Positions 12,812 to 25,008 of a stretch of DNA of 64,000 nt are shown piece by piece. Location of the stretch: positions 4,392,501-4,456,500 of the forward strand of contig NC_089444.1 in NCBI RefSeq assembly GCF_026210795.1, in the 5' to 3' direction. The stretch comes from Rhizophagus irregularis. Lineage: Eukaryota > Glomeromycota > Glomeromycetes > Glomerales > Glomeraceae. The first letter of the stretch is position 1. Every line of letters starts with the position of its first letter. Below the pieces are notes generated by a model, which was not told where the DNA came from, made no database searches, and saw nothing but the letters and a program-made list of their open reading frames with translations. Made by a program: the position numbers and the translations under genes.

Positions 12812-15800
12812 TTATTTATTGAGAGGTATTTCTGCCATTTTTTGACGGTGCTGTGCTGAATAACGGGAAATCCAACTTTGAACAGTTTGTAATTTTGGAA
12901 TCTCATCGTCCCCCAATTCTCCTCCTTCAACTTTTTTCTTTAGACTTTCTAACATAGTTGCGGCGGTATATCTTTTACTTTTATCAACATCACCTTCTAA
13001 AAAATATTCCTCTAAAATTTTCCATACCCTTTTAGATAGACGCTTTCCACTCCCTCTCTTGCCATATTTTTGCTTGCTTTTTAGCGCCCATCCAGACTCT
13101 AAGGGAAAATCTTGGAAGGAATTACTACTGAAATGTGAGTTTCTTATATATTATTGCATACTTTTAAAACAAATTTATTTACCATATAATATTTGTATTT
13201 TCTTTTTCTTCAGAAGCACCTTTTTCTTCAGAGGCATCAGAAGTATCTTTGAATAAAATAAAAAAATAAGGTCAGACGCCTTTTTTTTGAATTTCTTATA
13301 AACATTTTCTTTACCTTGTATTATTTCTATATTGTTGGTTATGGCAAGTTCTAATTCTCTAATCAACTCATCTCTTTTAGCAGTTTTGACAACATTTATT
13401 TTTCGTTTTGTCAATTCTAATGATAATTGTTCTTTCGTCAATCTTTTGGGATCAATACCTAAATTGAAAGAAAGTGGTGATTAGATAAATATAAAATGAA
13501 CTGAGGGTATAATTTATTTTGGATCCATTCGTGAACTCTTACTTCTTGTGGCTGTAGTCTATTTCCACAAGATGTATGGGAGACGAAAAATAATGATGGG
13601 ATACGAAAAATAATGAAAAATAATGATGGGAGACGAAAAATAATGAAAAATAATGATGGGAGACGAAAAATAATGACGGGAGACGAAAAATTTACCTGAT
13701 GTATTTGGCATAGAAACAATCCATTGACTTTTTGGAACTGTATGAGCTGATACTGTAGGCTTTGGAATCTCGATTTTGTTTTTTTGCAAATTAGCTATCC
13801 GTGCCGGTGAAAATTGTGTCCACTCCCCAATATTTGGAACTTCTCGACCAAGAATATATCCTTCCATTGGTCCATCTCCTGGCCAGGTCCATTCAAATAA
13901 ATTAGAATTACCGGGAAGTGTATTTTTTGCTTTTTTATTTTGGTCTAAACAAATGAAGTAGGTCGTAGGTCAATATTAGATTTTTTTATTTTTTTCTTGG
14001 TTTTAAATTTACCTCTTGTCCGATTTGGTTCTAAATGTGCAACAGATGTTCCTTGAATTTCTCTAATTGCAGTCTCAATGTCAACACCTTCCATTATATC
14101 TAATCCAAGACGTACTTGACGCTTAATAGCATGGGTAATCTATCGAAAATTTGAAAAAATTATTAGAGGCTCATAATACAAGCAGAAATTTTTTTCTTAA
14201 TACCTGAGCATGATGACTGTCAATAGTTGTTTTTGCTTCCCCCGCCTCCAAAAATACCCACTTCTTTACATTTATTTGATACCAATCTAACCAATGTCCT
14301 AATATCATCATTAGATCAGCATTGTGGTAGTGTGGACCATTATCCGAAATAATTATGATCCATTTTGGTTTATTCTCCAATGATTCAATCACAGCGTGAA
14401 GTGATGAAGCTGTAAACCATGAGTCCTGACGTGCATCCATTGACCAATGATCGTAAGCATGGATATCAAGCTTTTGAGAACCTAGTTTTTTGGTATACAT
14501 AAGAATTGAATGTAAGGTCCAACCTTTTTTTCCAAAAAATTCTGCTTTTGTTTCTCTAGAACTTTTGGGAAGTATTTTCATTTTATAATCAACCACTAAT
14601 ACAGCACCATTTTCATCTAATTCAAGTAAATTAGCATTAAATTGGGCGTTCAAATAAACCTTACGGGCTTGATGAGCAAGAAAGTACAATAGATGATTCT
14701 GATACTCATCAAGATCTTCATGCAAGTCCATAGAAAGTTGATTTTTAAGATGTTTAAAAAGGGTAAATAATTTTGCACATTCTTCTGATGCATGTGTATG
14801 TTGCTCTGTACAAACTCCAAATGCCCATAGCAAACAATAACTAATACATGAATTGTGCTTTGTTGTCCCTTTATCACTGATATCTAGATTTTTTTCATAG
14901 TCTCGCTTTAAAAATCGTTGTAGTTTTTCCAAATCATTAAGAAGTTGTTTCTGAAATGATAAAATAATTTGGTGTTAATATAAATATATACAGAAATGAT
15001 TTTGTTAGGTAAGACTCACCTTTATTAAAATATCTGCAATCTTACTTTCAATAAGTTTTCTTATATCATCAAATATTTCGTATCCATATCTGCTACAGGT
15101 TGAACATAGGCCGCCTAAATCTTCTTTATATACATATTCATTTCCTTGTAACTTAGTCATAAAGGTTGTGCGACGAATTCCATCAGGAAATTCAGCATGA
15201 AATTTTTCCCAAAGTGTTTGTTTTGTATCACGGAGGTATTTAACTGGCGCACCAGTTTTACTATCTGTTTTATATGAGCTCATAATCACATGCGCCTTAT
15301 CACTAATAAAGTTTTCAAATTCCTGTATTTTTTCAATAGGTAGTCTTTCACGTGTAAAAGAAGGTTTTTTCATTGAAGAATTGCCAGGTCCGTATAGGCG
15401 ACAATGCTTGCGTGCTCTTGATATCAAATCATTTGAAACCTGATATGAAAATAATTTAGTAATAATTTTAAAAATCAATATTTATTATTATCACTAATAA
15501 TTACCGATAATTGTTTGTGCAATTCATCATATTTGAAATCATCTGCTATTATCGATAGTATTCTTTGTTTTCCATTGATCCCCTTTTTATTAACTGTTAA
15601 ACTTTTTTGAAAACAACTCCAAAAATTTTCAGAATCCATTGGTCGTTTTAATAAAAACCCAAGTTCATGTAATTGCTTCAATGCATTTTGTTCAATATTA
15701 GAATGTGGGGATCTAGTCCAAAATTCATACTACAATAATAAATTATTCAATTAGAAAATTTTTTTATTTAGAAATCGTATTTTCTTTATTTTTACCTTTG

Positions 15801-16821
15801 ATTCCTGTTTTAAAAATGGAGTTATATTATGACATCCTATGTTGCGAAGAATCATTCTCCATGCATTTAATTCACGTTCACTTAGTTGATGGTCAATAGG
15901 ATATAACTGCTTTAAATTGCTATGTAATTCAATTATCGTTCCCTGTTGCCGCCATTCGTCTAAAAAATTATGCAAATCCACATGATTACTAGTTCGTCTC
16001 TTAAGATAATAAGAAAAAATTTTTTCTATAAGAATATCATCATCCCATTCATTTAATGAACAAGAAGGTGCAGCATGAATTAATTCTTGTGACAAATTAT
16101 TTTCAATTCCATATAGTGTTCTTCCAGTAAGTTTCATCAATTCGATCAACTTTGCGGATTTTACTTGTTCGCTAAAAACTTTCTCCCATACTAAGTCAGG
16201 CGTACTTTCATAATATATTTTTTTAATTTGTGTTTTTTGCATTATAGTTACTTTGCATGTATCATCTTCAAATTCTTGAAGAAATAAACAACGCTGTTTT
16301 TCTAATTGAAATAAAAAACTTGACTTAAACCCAACTCCGGCATATCCCCATTGACTATTCTTGGATTTTGCAATTCCAAACACAAAAACATGTACTAACT
16401 CAAGGTTAACAAAATATGGACGAAATGGAACTTCTTCCAGTAGTTTTTCATAAATAGTTGGTTTATCAAATCCCATTATTAAGGGACCAGAAAATTTGGT
16501 TTTATTGCAGAACATTTTCTGATAAACGGTAGATATTGCGTTCGTACTAGAAATACTTGGTTCGTCAGTATAAAATTCCCCACAGTCACAAAGATATCCC
16601 GGCCATTCAGAATGTTCTCTATTACCCTTTACAACTGTTATAACAAAATTATACCCCTTTAAAAAGGTCATTGTCTTCATATGCAAACGAATTGGAACTA
16701 GAAGCTCCGTTTCCTTATTACAAGTTACCCACCAATAGCATGAAAAGGGTCCAAAATGTAATTCTGTATTAATAACTCCCACTGAAATTAAGGAAACATC
16801 ATAGTCTTTATAGTTACTCAT
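12812..16821 (-). CDS. DDE-type transposase, 9 exons, 1105 aa, uninterrupted
   Basis: Exons on the minus strand: 15796-16821, 15505-15729, 15020-15439, 14204-14950, 14013-14139, 13696-13944, 13315-13458, 13183-13246, 12812-13127. Every junction is GT-AG and the phases close to a 3318-nt frame without a stop. The protein starts MSNYKDYDVSL. A Cys pair (GGLCSTCSRYGYEIF) lies near residue 520. The likely catalytic core has Asp near 678 (LVVDYKMKI), Asp near 760 (ISDNGPHYHNADL), and Glu near 795 or Asp near 801 (EAGEAKTTIDSHHAQ). A small SAP-like helix (TKEQLSLELTKRKINVV) and a basic C-terminal block (GKRGSGKRLSKRVWKILEEY) follow. The spacing suits an RNase H-fold transposase, but I cannot name the superfamily. 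The intact frame inside intact TIRs suggests recent activity. Confidence 0.7.
13565..13695. repeat. Tandem repeat inside transposase intron 6
   Basis: Units of GGGAGACGAAAAATAATGA (some with an extra AAAAATAATGAT) fill most of the intron 13459-13695 and create spurious open frames. Confidence 0.8.
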
Positions 16822-17188
16822 TTAGAACGGTGTTTGATAGTACAGGTGGGTATGGCAAGCGAGATTCTTTCGTTTTTTTATTTCATATATAAAATGATAT
16901 ATTTAACGTTAATGATTTTCTCCGATTGTTACACGGATCACGAATTAAGTGATTTATATCTATATTTAGAATCATGATATTTATATTTAGATAATCCATA
17001 TCCGCATGAGATTTAATTAATATGTTTAATGATGAAAAGTCTAATAAATTAAATTTTAATTGAAACGAGAAATAAAATCAAACCAAAGAGGTATTGTTCA
17101 AATTTTATTTAAAGTGACATTTTACGACTTTCTTTCAAATTTTTACTCATCCCAAAATCAAATTATAAAAATAAAATCAAATCTAATA

Positions 17189-17829
17189 ATGCCTCGCCAA
17201 ACACGTCGTCGTTCCTATAACGTCCATTGGAACTGGGCTATGATGGACGAACTTGTCGACATACGCCGCGACAGAAACCGCGCCTACCATAATATTAATG
17301 GTAGAAGCCGCCATGATTTTTGGGACTCTGTTGCCAATAGGTTCATATGACTAATATCTATAATTTTCTTTAAGAAAGAATTTAAATTCAAATTAACCAA
17401 TCCATTTAATTGAATCAGAATAAATAGAATATTTCGAACGAGGGTTTCCGGGCAACAGTGCAGCCAAAAGTGGAGGAACCTCGTCAGGGATTACCATGTA
17501 AGTAAATAAATAAAATTACATTCATTTAAATTAAATGTATTTACCGAATATTCAAACTGATTTTGATATTTAGAACTATGTCCTTTATCGTAATGGTACC
17601 CCTGATCGGCCTGGGCGGCGGCTGTGGACGCGTACCGGCCAAAGATATTATCGCGAATTTAGAACGAGATTTTGGGAGAGGCCGGGTAATTATACTATAA
17701 TAAAATTTTATAATTAATATTACATTCTATTTTACGTTCACATTTTAAATTTGATAAATTTGATCAATTTTAGATACGCGTGACGATCGTAGGAGAAGGA
17801 GAAACTTACCTACGTATCGTAGAAGATAA
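17189..17829 (+). CDS. Myb/SANT-like DNA-binding protein with Arg-rich tail, 132 aa, 4 exons
   Basis: ATG at 17189 (MPRQTRRRSYNVHWNWAMMD). Exons 17189-17340, 17419-17497, 17574-17685 and 17774-17829; total 399 nt, phases consistent. Intron 1 has a weak GTTCAT donor. The spliced protein has the trihelix pattern: Trp15/17 at the start of helix 1, SRHDFWDSVANRI for helix 2, and QQCSQKWRNLVRDYH for the recognition helix, then YYREFRTRFWERP and a tail of consecutive arginines (DDRRRRRNLP). The same layout appears at 26082-26747 (CREKWNALKSGYENL, then FHQELSDEFWRVE, then an RS tail), so both belong to one family. DNA binding in the nucleus is inferred. It sits near the right end of the 10545-18966 element and may be its accessory gene. 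Only exon 1 is visible as a simple open frame. Confidence 0.7.
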
Positions 17830-18190
17830 TTATTTTTATTTTTTTATTTATTAAGTGAGTAGCTAGGCCCAGTCCGTACCAAATATCGGCTGGAGACTCA
17901 CGTTTTTTTTGGGCTGTGACTGATACTGACGTCCACGCCGTACAGCCTGGGTACTATTTTATAAAATAGTAGCGAACAAGTATCAAATGTATATTTTTTT
18001 ATTAAGTTATAATAAAAATTAGAATTTACTTTAATTTTTAACATAAAAATTGTAAATAATAAAAAATTCGTAAATAAAAATAAATTTGCTTTCCCAAACT
18101 TAAAAAAAAAGGTGTTTATATAAAAGAAAAGGTGTTTATATTATTTTTGATTATTCAATAGTATCACATGCCCCTTGTATACGTTCTACT
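17830..18190. other. Spacer 3' of the Myb/SANT gene
   Basis: Contains a short GC-richer piece (17860-17960: CAGTCCGTACC, CACGCCGTACAGCC) and an imperfect hairpin TATTTTATAAAATA. No gene is seen. Confidence 0.4.
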
Positions 18191-18923
18191 GCATACGCAG
18201 TTTACAATCTCGTAAATTTTCGAAACGGAATATTACGCAGGTTTACAGTCTCGTAAATTTTCGAAATATTTCAACCGTAATATTACGCAGGTTTACAGTT
18301 TCGTAAATTTTCGAAATATTTTAACCGTAATATTACGCAGGTTTACAGTCTCGTAAATTTTCGAAATATTTCAACCGTAATATTACGCAGGTTTACAGTC
18401 TCGTAAATTTTCGAAATATTTTAACCGTAATATTACGCAGATTTACAGTTTCGTAAATTTTCGAAATATTTTAACCGTAATATTACGCAGGTTTACAGTC
18501 TCGTAAATTTTCGAAATATTTCAACCGTAATATTACGCAGGTTTACAGTCTCGTAAATTTTCGAAATATTTTAACCGTAATATTACGCAGATTTACAGTC
18601 TCGTAAATTTTCGAAATATTTCAACCGTAATATTACGCAGGTTTACAGTTTCGTAAATTTTCGAAATATTTCAACCGTAATATTACGCAGGTTTACAGTT
18701 TCGTAAATTTTCGAAATATTTCAACCGTAATATTACGCAGGTTTACAGTTTCGTAAATTTGCAGAATATTTTGACCGTAATATTGCGTAAATCTTACGAT
18801 ATTGTAAACTTACGTAATATTTTAACCGTAATATCACATAAATCTTACGAAATTGTAAACTTACGTAATATTTTGAAATTTTTCGAAATATTATGCCATA
18901 AACTTTCATAAACTTACAAAATC
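18191..18923. repeat. 50-bp satellite, about 11 units, then degenerate units
   Basis: The unit starts at 18241, 18291, 18341 and so on, exactly every 50 bases to 18741; each reads GTTTACAGTC/T, TCGTAAATTT, TCGAAATATT, T(C/T)AACCGTAA, TATTACGCAG. Units differ at only a few positions. Sequence after 18770 is a decayed form of the same motifs leading to the inverted end at 18924. There are no unique spacers, so it is not CRISPR-like. Confidence 0.95.
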
Positions 18924-19069
18924 GTAAACTTACGCAATTTTTCGCGCTATAAAATTTCCTGATGTAGGGAACGGAATTACATGTAATAAATAAAAAAAAT
19001 AAAAAAATAAAAAACATACCTTAGTAGTTACCTTTGCTGAAACTTGGAGTTTACAATCGATATTGATTA

Positions 19070-20065
19070 GATATTGCAATGATATCATTATGATATCATT
19101 ACGATATTTTGATAAAAAATAGATTCGACGTCATTAAGTTAGTCGTAACTATATTTATTCGACATTGATTAGTTCGATATCTCTGCGATATCGCAGCGAT
19201 CATTATGCGATGTAAATATTATCACGTAATCACATCGTAGTGATGTCGTATTAACATTGAATTAATATTACAAAAATATTTGACATTTATTTGATATCGT
19301 AACCATGTCGTATTAACATTGAATTAATATTACAAAAATATTTGACATTTATTTGATATCGTAACCATGTCGTATTAACATTGAATTAATATTACAAAAT
19401 ATTTGACATTTTATTTGATATCGTAACCACATCGTAGTGATATCATATTAACATCGAATTAATATTGCAAAAATATTTTACATCTATTTGATATCGTAAC
19501 CACATCGTAGTGATGTCGTATTAACATTGAATTAATATTACAAAATATTTGACATTTTATTTGATATCGTAATCACATCGTATTGATATCATATTAACAT
19601 CGAATTAATATTCAAAAATATTTTATCTATTTGATATCGTAACCACATCGTAGTGATGTCGTATTAATATTGAATTAATATTACAAAATATTTGACATTT
19701 TATTTGATATCGTAACCACATCGTAGTGATATCATATTAACATCGAATTAATATTCAAAAATATTTGACATTTTATTTGATATCGTAACCACATCGTAGC
19801 CATATCGAAGTGATATCATATTAACATCGAATTAATATTGCAAAAATATTAAAAATATTTTACATCTATTTGATATCGTAGCCACATCGTAGTGATGTCG
19901 TATTAACATTGAATTAATATTACAATTTTATTTGATATCGTAACTACATCATAATAATATCATATTAATATCGAATTAATATTACAAAAAATGTTTTACA
20001 TTTATTTAATATCGTAACTACATCGTAATGATATTATATTAACACCGAATTAACATCACAAAAAT
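19070..20065. repeat. GATATC-rich tandem array (62/73-bp units)
   Basis: GATATCGTAAC recurs at 19293, 19355, 19417, 19490, 19563, 19633, 19706, 19779, 19872 and 19934, that is at steps of 62, 62, 73, 73, 70, 73, 73, 93 and 62. The longer unit adds CACATCGTAGTGAT. Units share TTAACATTGAATTAATATT. The flank 19070-19270 holds further diverged GATATC motifs. Confidence 0.9.
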
Positions 20066-20248
20066 ATTTTTATTGTAATATATGTTTATTATTTATTATA
20101 CATTAATAATAATAATTTTTTATTAGTGGATTATTATGGGTGAGTGGAGTACGTTTCTTTTCTTCCTTTTTTTTTATTCTTTTCTTCTCTTTTTTATTCT
20201 TTTCTTCTCGTATGTGAGTGGATGGATACGTCATTTTCAATTTTAAAA

Positions 20249-20320
20249 TATATATATATGTTGTGCGTCAGCTGTCATCTGACGCAAATCGACACCTGAC
20301 GCACAACATATATATATATA
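20249..20320. repeat. Perfect-arm hairpin
   Basis: Arms 20249-20276 and 20291-20320 (TATGTTGTGCGTCAG with GTC, and its complement) with a 14-base middle that itself contains CTGACGC. It is likely a tiny MITE or hairpin element. Confidence 0.85.
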
Positions 20321-20665
20321 AAAAAAATAAAAAAAACAATCATGATTAATAAAATGTACTCTTTGTAAAATATATTTAAAATTTAATACATAACCTTGGG
20401 ATAATAGTTAGAGCAGGTAATTCCGGGATTTTGTAAAGAATAATAAAAATGATAATATTTTTAAGTTAGTTCTTTCTTTAAATTTTTTTGAAAGTGTTTT
20501 GTTTCTTAAAATCATAATATTGTAAAAAAATGCTGGTTGCTACGACTGACGGACAACGACAAATTGTCAGGCTACCCCCGGACAAAGTAATTGGAAGGCG
20601 GAAAATGCCATAAATATCCAGCCCTATTTTACAACATTTTCTTCCAGGCTAAAGCAAATATTACA

Positions 20666-20842
20666 AAAGAAATTGCAAATATATTTAACAAGCAATAGAT
20701 ACATGGCCGTTGAAAAATATATTCACACTTCATATTGTAATACCACAGTCTAACAAAGAAATTGCAAATATATTTAACAAGCAATAGATACATGGCCGTT
20801 GAAAAATATATTCACATTTATACCACAGTCTAACAAAAAAAT
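20666..20842. repeat. Tandem duplication, 89-bp step
   Basis: The block starting AAATTGCAAATATATTTAAC at about 20670 recurs at about 20759; both run through TACATGGCCGTTG to CCACAGTCTAACA. Confidence 0.9.
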
Positions 20843-21432
20843 ACTCAAACCACAACATATTGTAAAAAAAATATGAAAAATACGCGTATATCCTATTTTC
20901 ATACCTTGCTTAACAGCTCCACTATTTATTTAAAAAACGGCTTTTTTCTCTTTTGTATGTGGGTAGGTGGGTACATTTTTCCTTTCTTTTATTCTTTTCT
21001 TTCGTATGTGAGTGGCGGGTACATTTTCTTTTCTTTATTCTTGCTTTTATTCTTGCTTTTCGTATGTGGGTGTCTTACTATGTTGAATATATAAACTAAA
21101 GTGTCCCAAAGTATTGTTAATATTGTAAAAAGATAATTAAAGTATACTTTAAAAAGAAAAAAGAAGAGACGAACTAAAATACCGTAAAGTATTAATATAA
21201 AAGACAAGAGAAAAGCGTATTTTTGAAAATAAACAAAAAAAATCTCATTAATAAACGCGAATTTTAGCTATTTTTAGATATCACATGCATGATATCACAT
21301 GCATGTAATTAAAGTGATTTTAATTGGTTAATTTTAATTTATTATTACATCATGCATATGATTTTATTGGTTAAAATTTTATACGATACAAATTAAAATA
21401 ATTATTTTATTATATTTATATAATTAATATAA

Positions 21433-24400
21433 TTATATGGCTGTAAAATAAAAATTATTTTTTATCCAAATTCTATTTGTAGTATCATGATTTGGTAGTT
21501 GGCACCTTTCTGAATTACAATTATGAATAAAATGTACTTTTTGAACATTATCTATTACAGTAATTGGAAAAATACGTCTCCATTTATCTCCTGTTGCTTG
21601 GAGACGGTAAAGTGGACATTTTAATACTGAATGTTCAACCATAGTATCTTCAAACCAATCTACAACAATAAATGCATAATATTTGTTATTGTTACCCTTA
21701 TGTTGAAAGATACCTTTGATTATTGCATAAGATTCTTCATGATCTTCTTCATAAATTGTGATAAAATCATCGAGATGTAGGTGAACTTTTGAAAGGATAC
21801 CATTTTCTTCTTCAATCATATATGATGCAAATTTGTACCAACTAATTGAAGAGTTTATAAGTGCCGCCTCAAACTTCATATCCACATAAGATAAAAACAA
21901 TTCAGTTTTAAAATTATGTAAAGTTAAAAGAAGTTTATCACGTTCCTGCTTTGGCATTCTTTTTTTTAATGAAATATTGGAAATAAAGTTTACTGGAGAT
22001 ATAACTAAATTAAAAGATTAGTAAATATAAATATCAAACATGTACTATTATATGCAATAAAATACTTACTTTTTGTATCATCATCATCGTCTTGAACTTG
22101 TTCAGTTGCTTCAGTTGAATATTTATCTTCTGTAACATACCAATTTAAAAATAATTGTCCAAAATTTGAATTTGTAAATCCAGTACAAGATCTATTAAAT
22201 CTTGGATCAATACCACCATCTGCTAAATGTCGAATTGCAAATAAAGTATTGTAACGCTTTAATAAATCTAAATCTATGTTTTTGCAATTAGTTTTTGGTA
22301 CCATCCCCTTAAAAATACGATGGACCATTTCTTTTATACCAACTTGGGTATTAATAAGTGTTCCAAAGGTTTTAGCATGCATCAAAAGATATGTTTGGTA
22401 AATTAACAAAATTTACAAAAACCTATAAAAAGTAAAATATTGTTAATTATTTGAAATTATTCCACATTTCAATATCAAATTTGTAACTATACCTTTGGAA
22501 GGATTGAAAACTCTTCTTCAAGACATTGTTGCAATTCCTCATAGCTATCTGATGTAAATTTCTTGTTAAAAACCGCTTTCATAGTTTTTGCAACATGTAT
22601 CCAACAAGATATAATAATTTTTGGAACTGAACTAACTCGAAATGCATCAATTCTTTGTTGAATCATGGCTGTTTCATTACGTTTGATACTTGATTCTTTT
22701 AAAAACTGGTTTAACAAAAATGGCATAATCATAGCTAATCTAAGTAAATCCGACATCATAAAACTATTGTAGTGAGTAATCGGATTTGGTAAGCGAGACC
22801 ATCTTTTTGGAATTTCAAAATTTTTCCAAATTTCGATAAAATTATCTTCTCCTTCTCGTGAAAATAATTCACAAGTTAATTTTAGTAGCCGCCCAATCTT
22901 TCCTGCAGTCGCATGATAAACATCCTGCGGCGTCTGTAAATGTCTTTCCCTTTTTAATTTATCTAAAATACTAGGTAATGATCGTAAACCATATTCCGTA
23001 CAAAGTTGATCTCTTCTTGACATTATAGTCTCATGAGAAATTTTTAAGATTTCTTCGTCTGTAATATGATGATAACGTAATGTTGTTACGATATCCTGAT
23101 TGTGAGCACTCAATGATTCTTTAGTAGTTTTACAAGTACGACAACCCTTATTTGCATTATGTCTAAATTTATTTTTTAAACAATTTTAATAGTTGTCATA
23201 AAATTATATTATTATATTATTAACTAAGTTGAAAAAATACCTTAGTACTCCTGTCATATCGTTACCTTGAGGTAAATCTGCCGTAACAACGCCTAAACCA
23301 GCAATTATCCATGCATCTTGTCCTTGGACAGTCATCACCTTTCCTTTCTCTAATTCCTTCATTTCTGAAATGAATGGTATCATAAATTCGTCAAATTTTC
23401 CTCCAAATGGGATAAACCCAATAACAAAATGGTTCTTTATTAGCTTTCTTTGATGTGCTGGCATATTTCCAAACTGTACATAAACACCACCTAGAGAATG
23501 GTATACATTTCTAAATGTACCAAAATCATCATAATAAAGATCTAAAAACAGCTTATAGATTGGCATAGATGATGATGGTGGATTTCTAATAGAAATGTAA
23601 TCAGATGGATGTAGGTATGAAAGCTTTACATTACGAACGTGCCAACGGTCATTACATTTATAAATTATTTCACTAATCCGCAATGAACCATCAGGAATAT
23701 TTTGATGTTGAAACATCATCAATATAGTTACTTTTTCTAAAATTTGAGAAGTCATTATAATTAAAAATGGTTCGTCTTGTAACCATACTTCACCGGTAAT
23801 AGAACGACGTTGTCTTGGTAACCCTTTTAAATTTCCGGGTAAATCACTATATTCCAAAATTTTTTGAATTCGTAACTGATAATATCCATCATGATTTTTT
23901 AAAATTGATCTTAATCTTCCAAGTTTTTTTTGACCATTATCATCATGATAGTAAACAAAATCACCAGATCGGTACAATACTATTTATTAAAAATAAATAA
24001 CTTTAATAAATATTATCAATGATAATAAATTATAATTGTATCAAAGTGTATTAATTTATAACCTTCTGATATTAATATTTCGTGTTGTCCAAAAAGTGGG
24101 GATTCCCCCCATAAATTTCCATGCCAAAATTCTGATTTTTCTTCAGAATTAATGCCGGGTCCAAAATACATATGCTTCATTAGCATCGGATTATTAAGAA
24201 CACGCCATATAATTTCACTAATTGAGAGTTGATACGAAAGTTTTGATCCTCGTGAGGTTGATGGAGTTTTTTTTGGTGAAATTTTAATAGACTTTGTTAT
24301 TATTGGTAGGAGAGGAAGACGTTTTCTCCATGATTGGAATCTTCGGATATTTTTTACCACATGGGTAGGTTCAAATTGAGAATTGTGAATGATATCGACA

Positions 24401-25008
24401 AGATCTTCATATGCTTTCGTAGAAACATTATGTTTCTGAAGCCAGCAAAATAATGCCGTAGTTGTATAATTATCAAAGTACGGTGCAAATTGACCATTGC
24501 AGAACGGTATCTTGTCTTCATCTAACGCTTCAACGATTTGATGTATTTCTTCCTCTTCGTTATTACGTTCCTCTTCATCGTTATTACGTTCCTCTTCATC
24601 GTTATTACGTTCCTCTTCATCGTAATTACGTTCCTCTTCATCGTTATTACGTTCCTCTTCCACTTGATTATTATTATCATCATTATTACCTTCATCCTCC
24701 TCCTCTTCGTCATTGTTTTCATTATTATCTTCCTCCTCTTCCTCCTCTTCATAATTGTATTCGTTATCACTTTCTTCTTCCTCTTCAGTATCAGATGAAT
24801 TGACATTATCTTGCGAAAATATCATCTCATCATTGTAGTCTTGAGGATTAATTGATCCATATGCATTATCGTCATCATTAATGTCTTGAAAACTTAAATC
24901 ATCTTTATGATCATACTGAAAGTCCATGTCATCGTTATCATTATCAGGTGAACGTACAGGCGAACGAATTGCCACTCTCTCGTCAGAATCTGTTGTCTCA
25001 TTAACCAT
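21433..25008 (-). pseudogene. CACTA/Plavaka-like transposase, 5 exons, one frameshift
   Basis: Exons on the minus strand: 24063-25008, 23241-23979, 22493-23162, 22070-22422, 21433-22004, with GT-AG introns. Exon 1 encodes a very acidic N-terminus with a seven-residue repeat (EEERNND, six times) and then FWHGNLWGESPLFG. Exon 2 holds the core: LFLDLYYDDFGTFRNVYHSL, GGVYVQFGNMP, and VVTADLPQGNDMTG. Exon 3 opens with GCRTC, like the Cys motif after the second Asp in Tnp2-type (CACTA, Plavaka) transposases. Exon 5 ends with a Cys/His block (HFIHNCNSERCQLPNH). Exons 1-3 join in frame; exon 4 hits a stop after about 16 codons and needs a +1 shift near 22395-22420 to continue (LLMHAKTFGTLINTQVGIKE). 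Homology is from memory of the family. One frameshift in an otherwise intact frame means a young dead copy, or an assembly error. Confidence 0.6.
24541..24665 (-). repeat. In-frame 21-bp repeat coding (EEERNND)n
   Basis: Six near-identical 21-base units (CCTCTTCATCGTTATTACGTT) encode the heptad in exon 1 of the CACTA-like transposase. Antisense frames here are shadows. Confidence 0.9.

Larger units (their letters stand above)
12336..16948. mobile_element. TTAA-flanked DNA transposon, apparently complete
   Basis: TTAA lies at both borders (12336-12339, 16945-16948). Just inside are perfect 28-bp inverted repeats at 12340-12367 and 16917-16944 (begin TTCGTGATCCGTGTAACAAT). The interior holds one minus-strand 9-exon transposase gene filling most of the element. 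TTAA target choice is known for the piggyBac and Kolobok superfamilies; placement in either is not established, since the protein is not one I can match to them. A related end (TTCGTGATCCGTG) begins a 197-bp MITE at 44089, where the empty site proves TTAA insertion. Confidence 0.8.
10545..18966. mobile_element. Candidate 8.4-kb composite element with 43-bp inverted ends
   Basis: 10545-10587 and 18924-18966 are inverted repeats matching at 39 of 43 positions (ends TACATCAGGAAATT). Both ends are followed inward by long blocks of related CGTAATATT / CGTAAATTTTCG motifs (10588-11040 and 18190-18923), as expected for subterminal repeats. Inside lie a nested TTAA element (12336-16948) and a Myb/SANT-like gene (17189-17829). 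Bases TA flank both ends if the terminus is CATCAGG. No transposase clearly belonging to this outer element is seen. The same terminus and motif family recur in the palindrome at 25006-25527. Confidence 0.5.

Noticed and set aside
18191-18770. Regular 50-bp repeat array resembling CRISPR spacing
   Set aside because: The repeat is contiguous with no unique spacers, and the genome is eukaryotic; it is a satellite.
24462-24806. Open frames antisense to or shifted from the acidic repeat
   Set aside because: Shadows of the (EEERNND)n coding repeat of the CACTA-like transposase.
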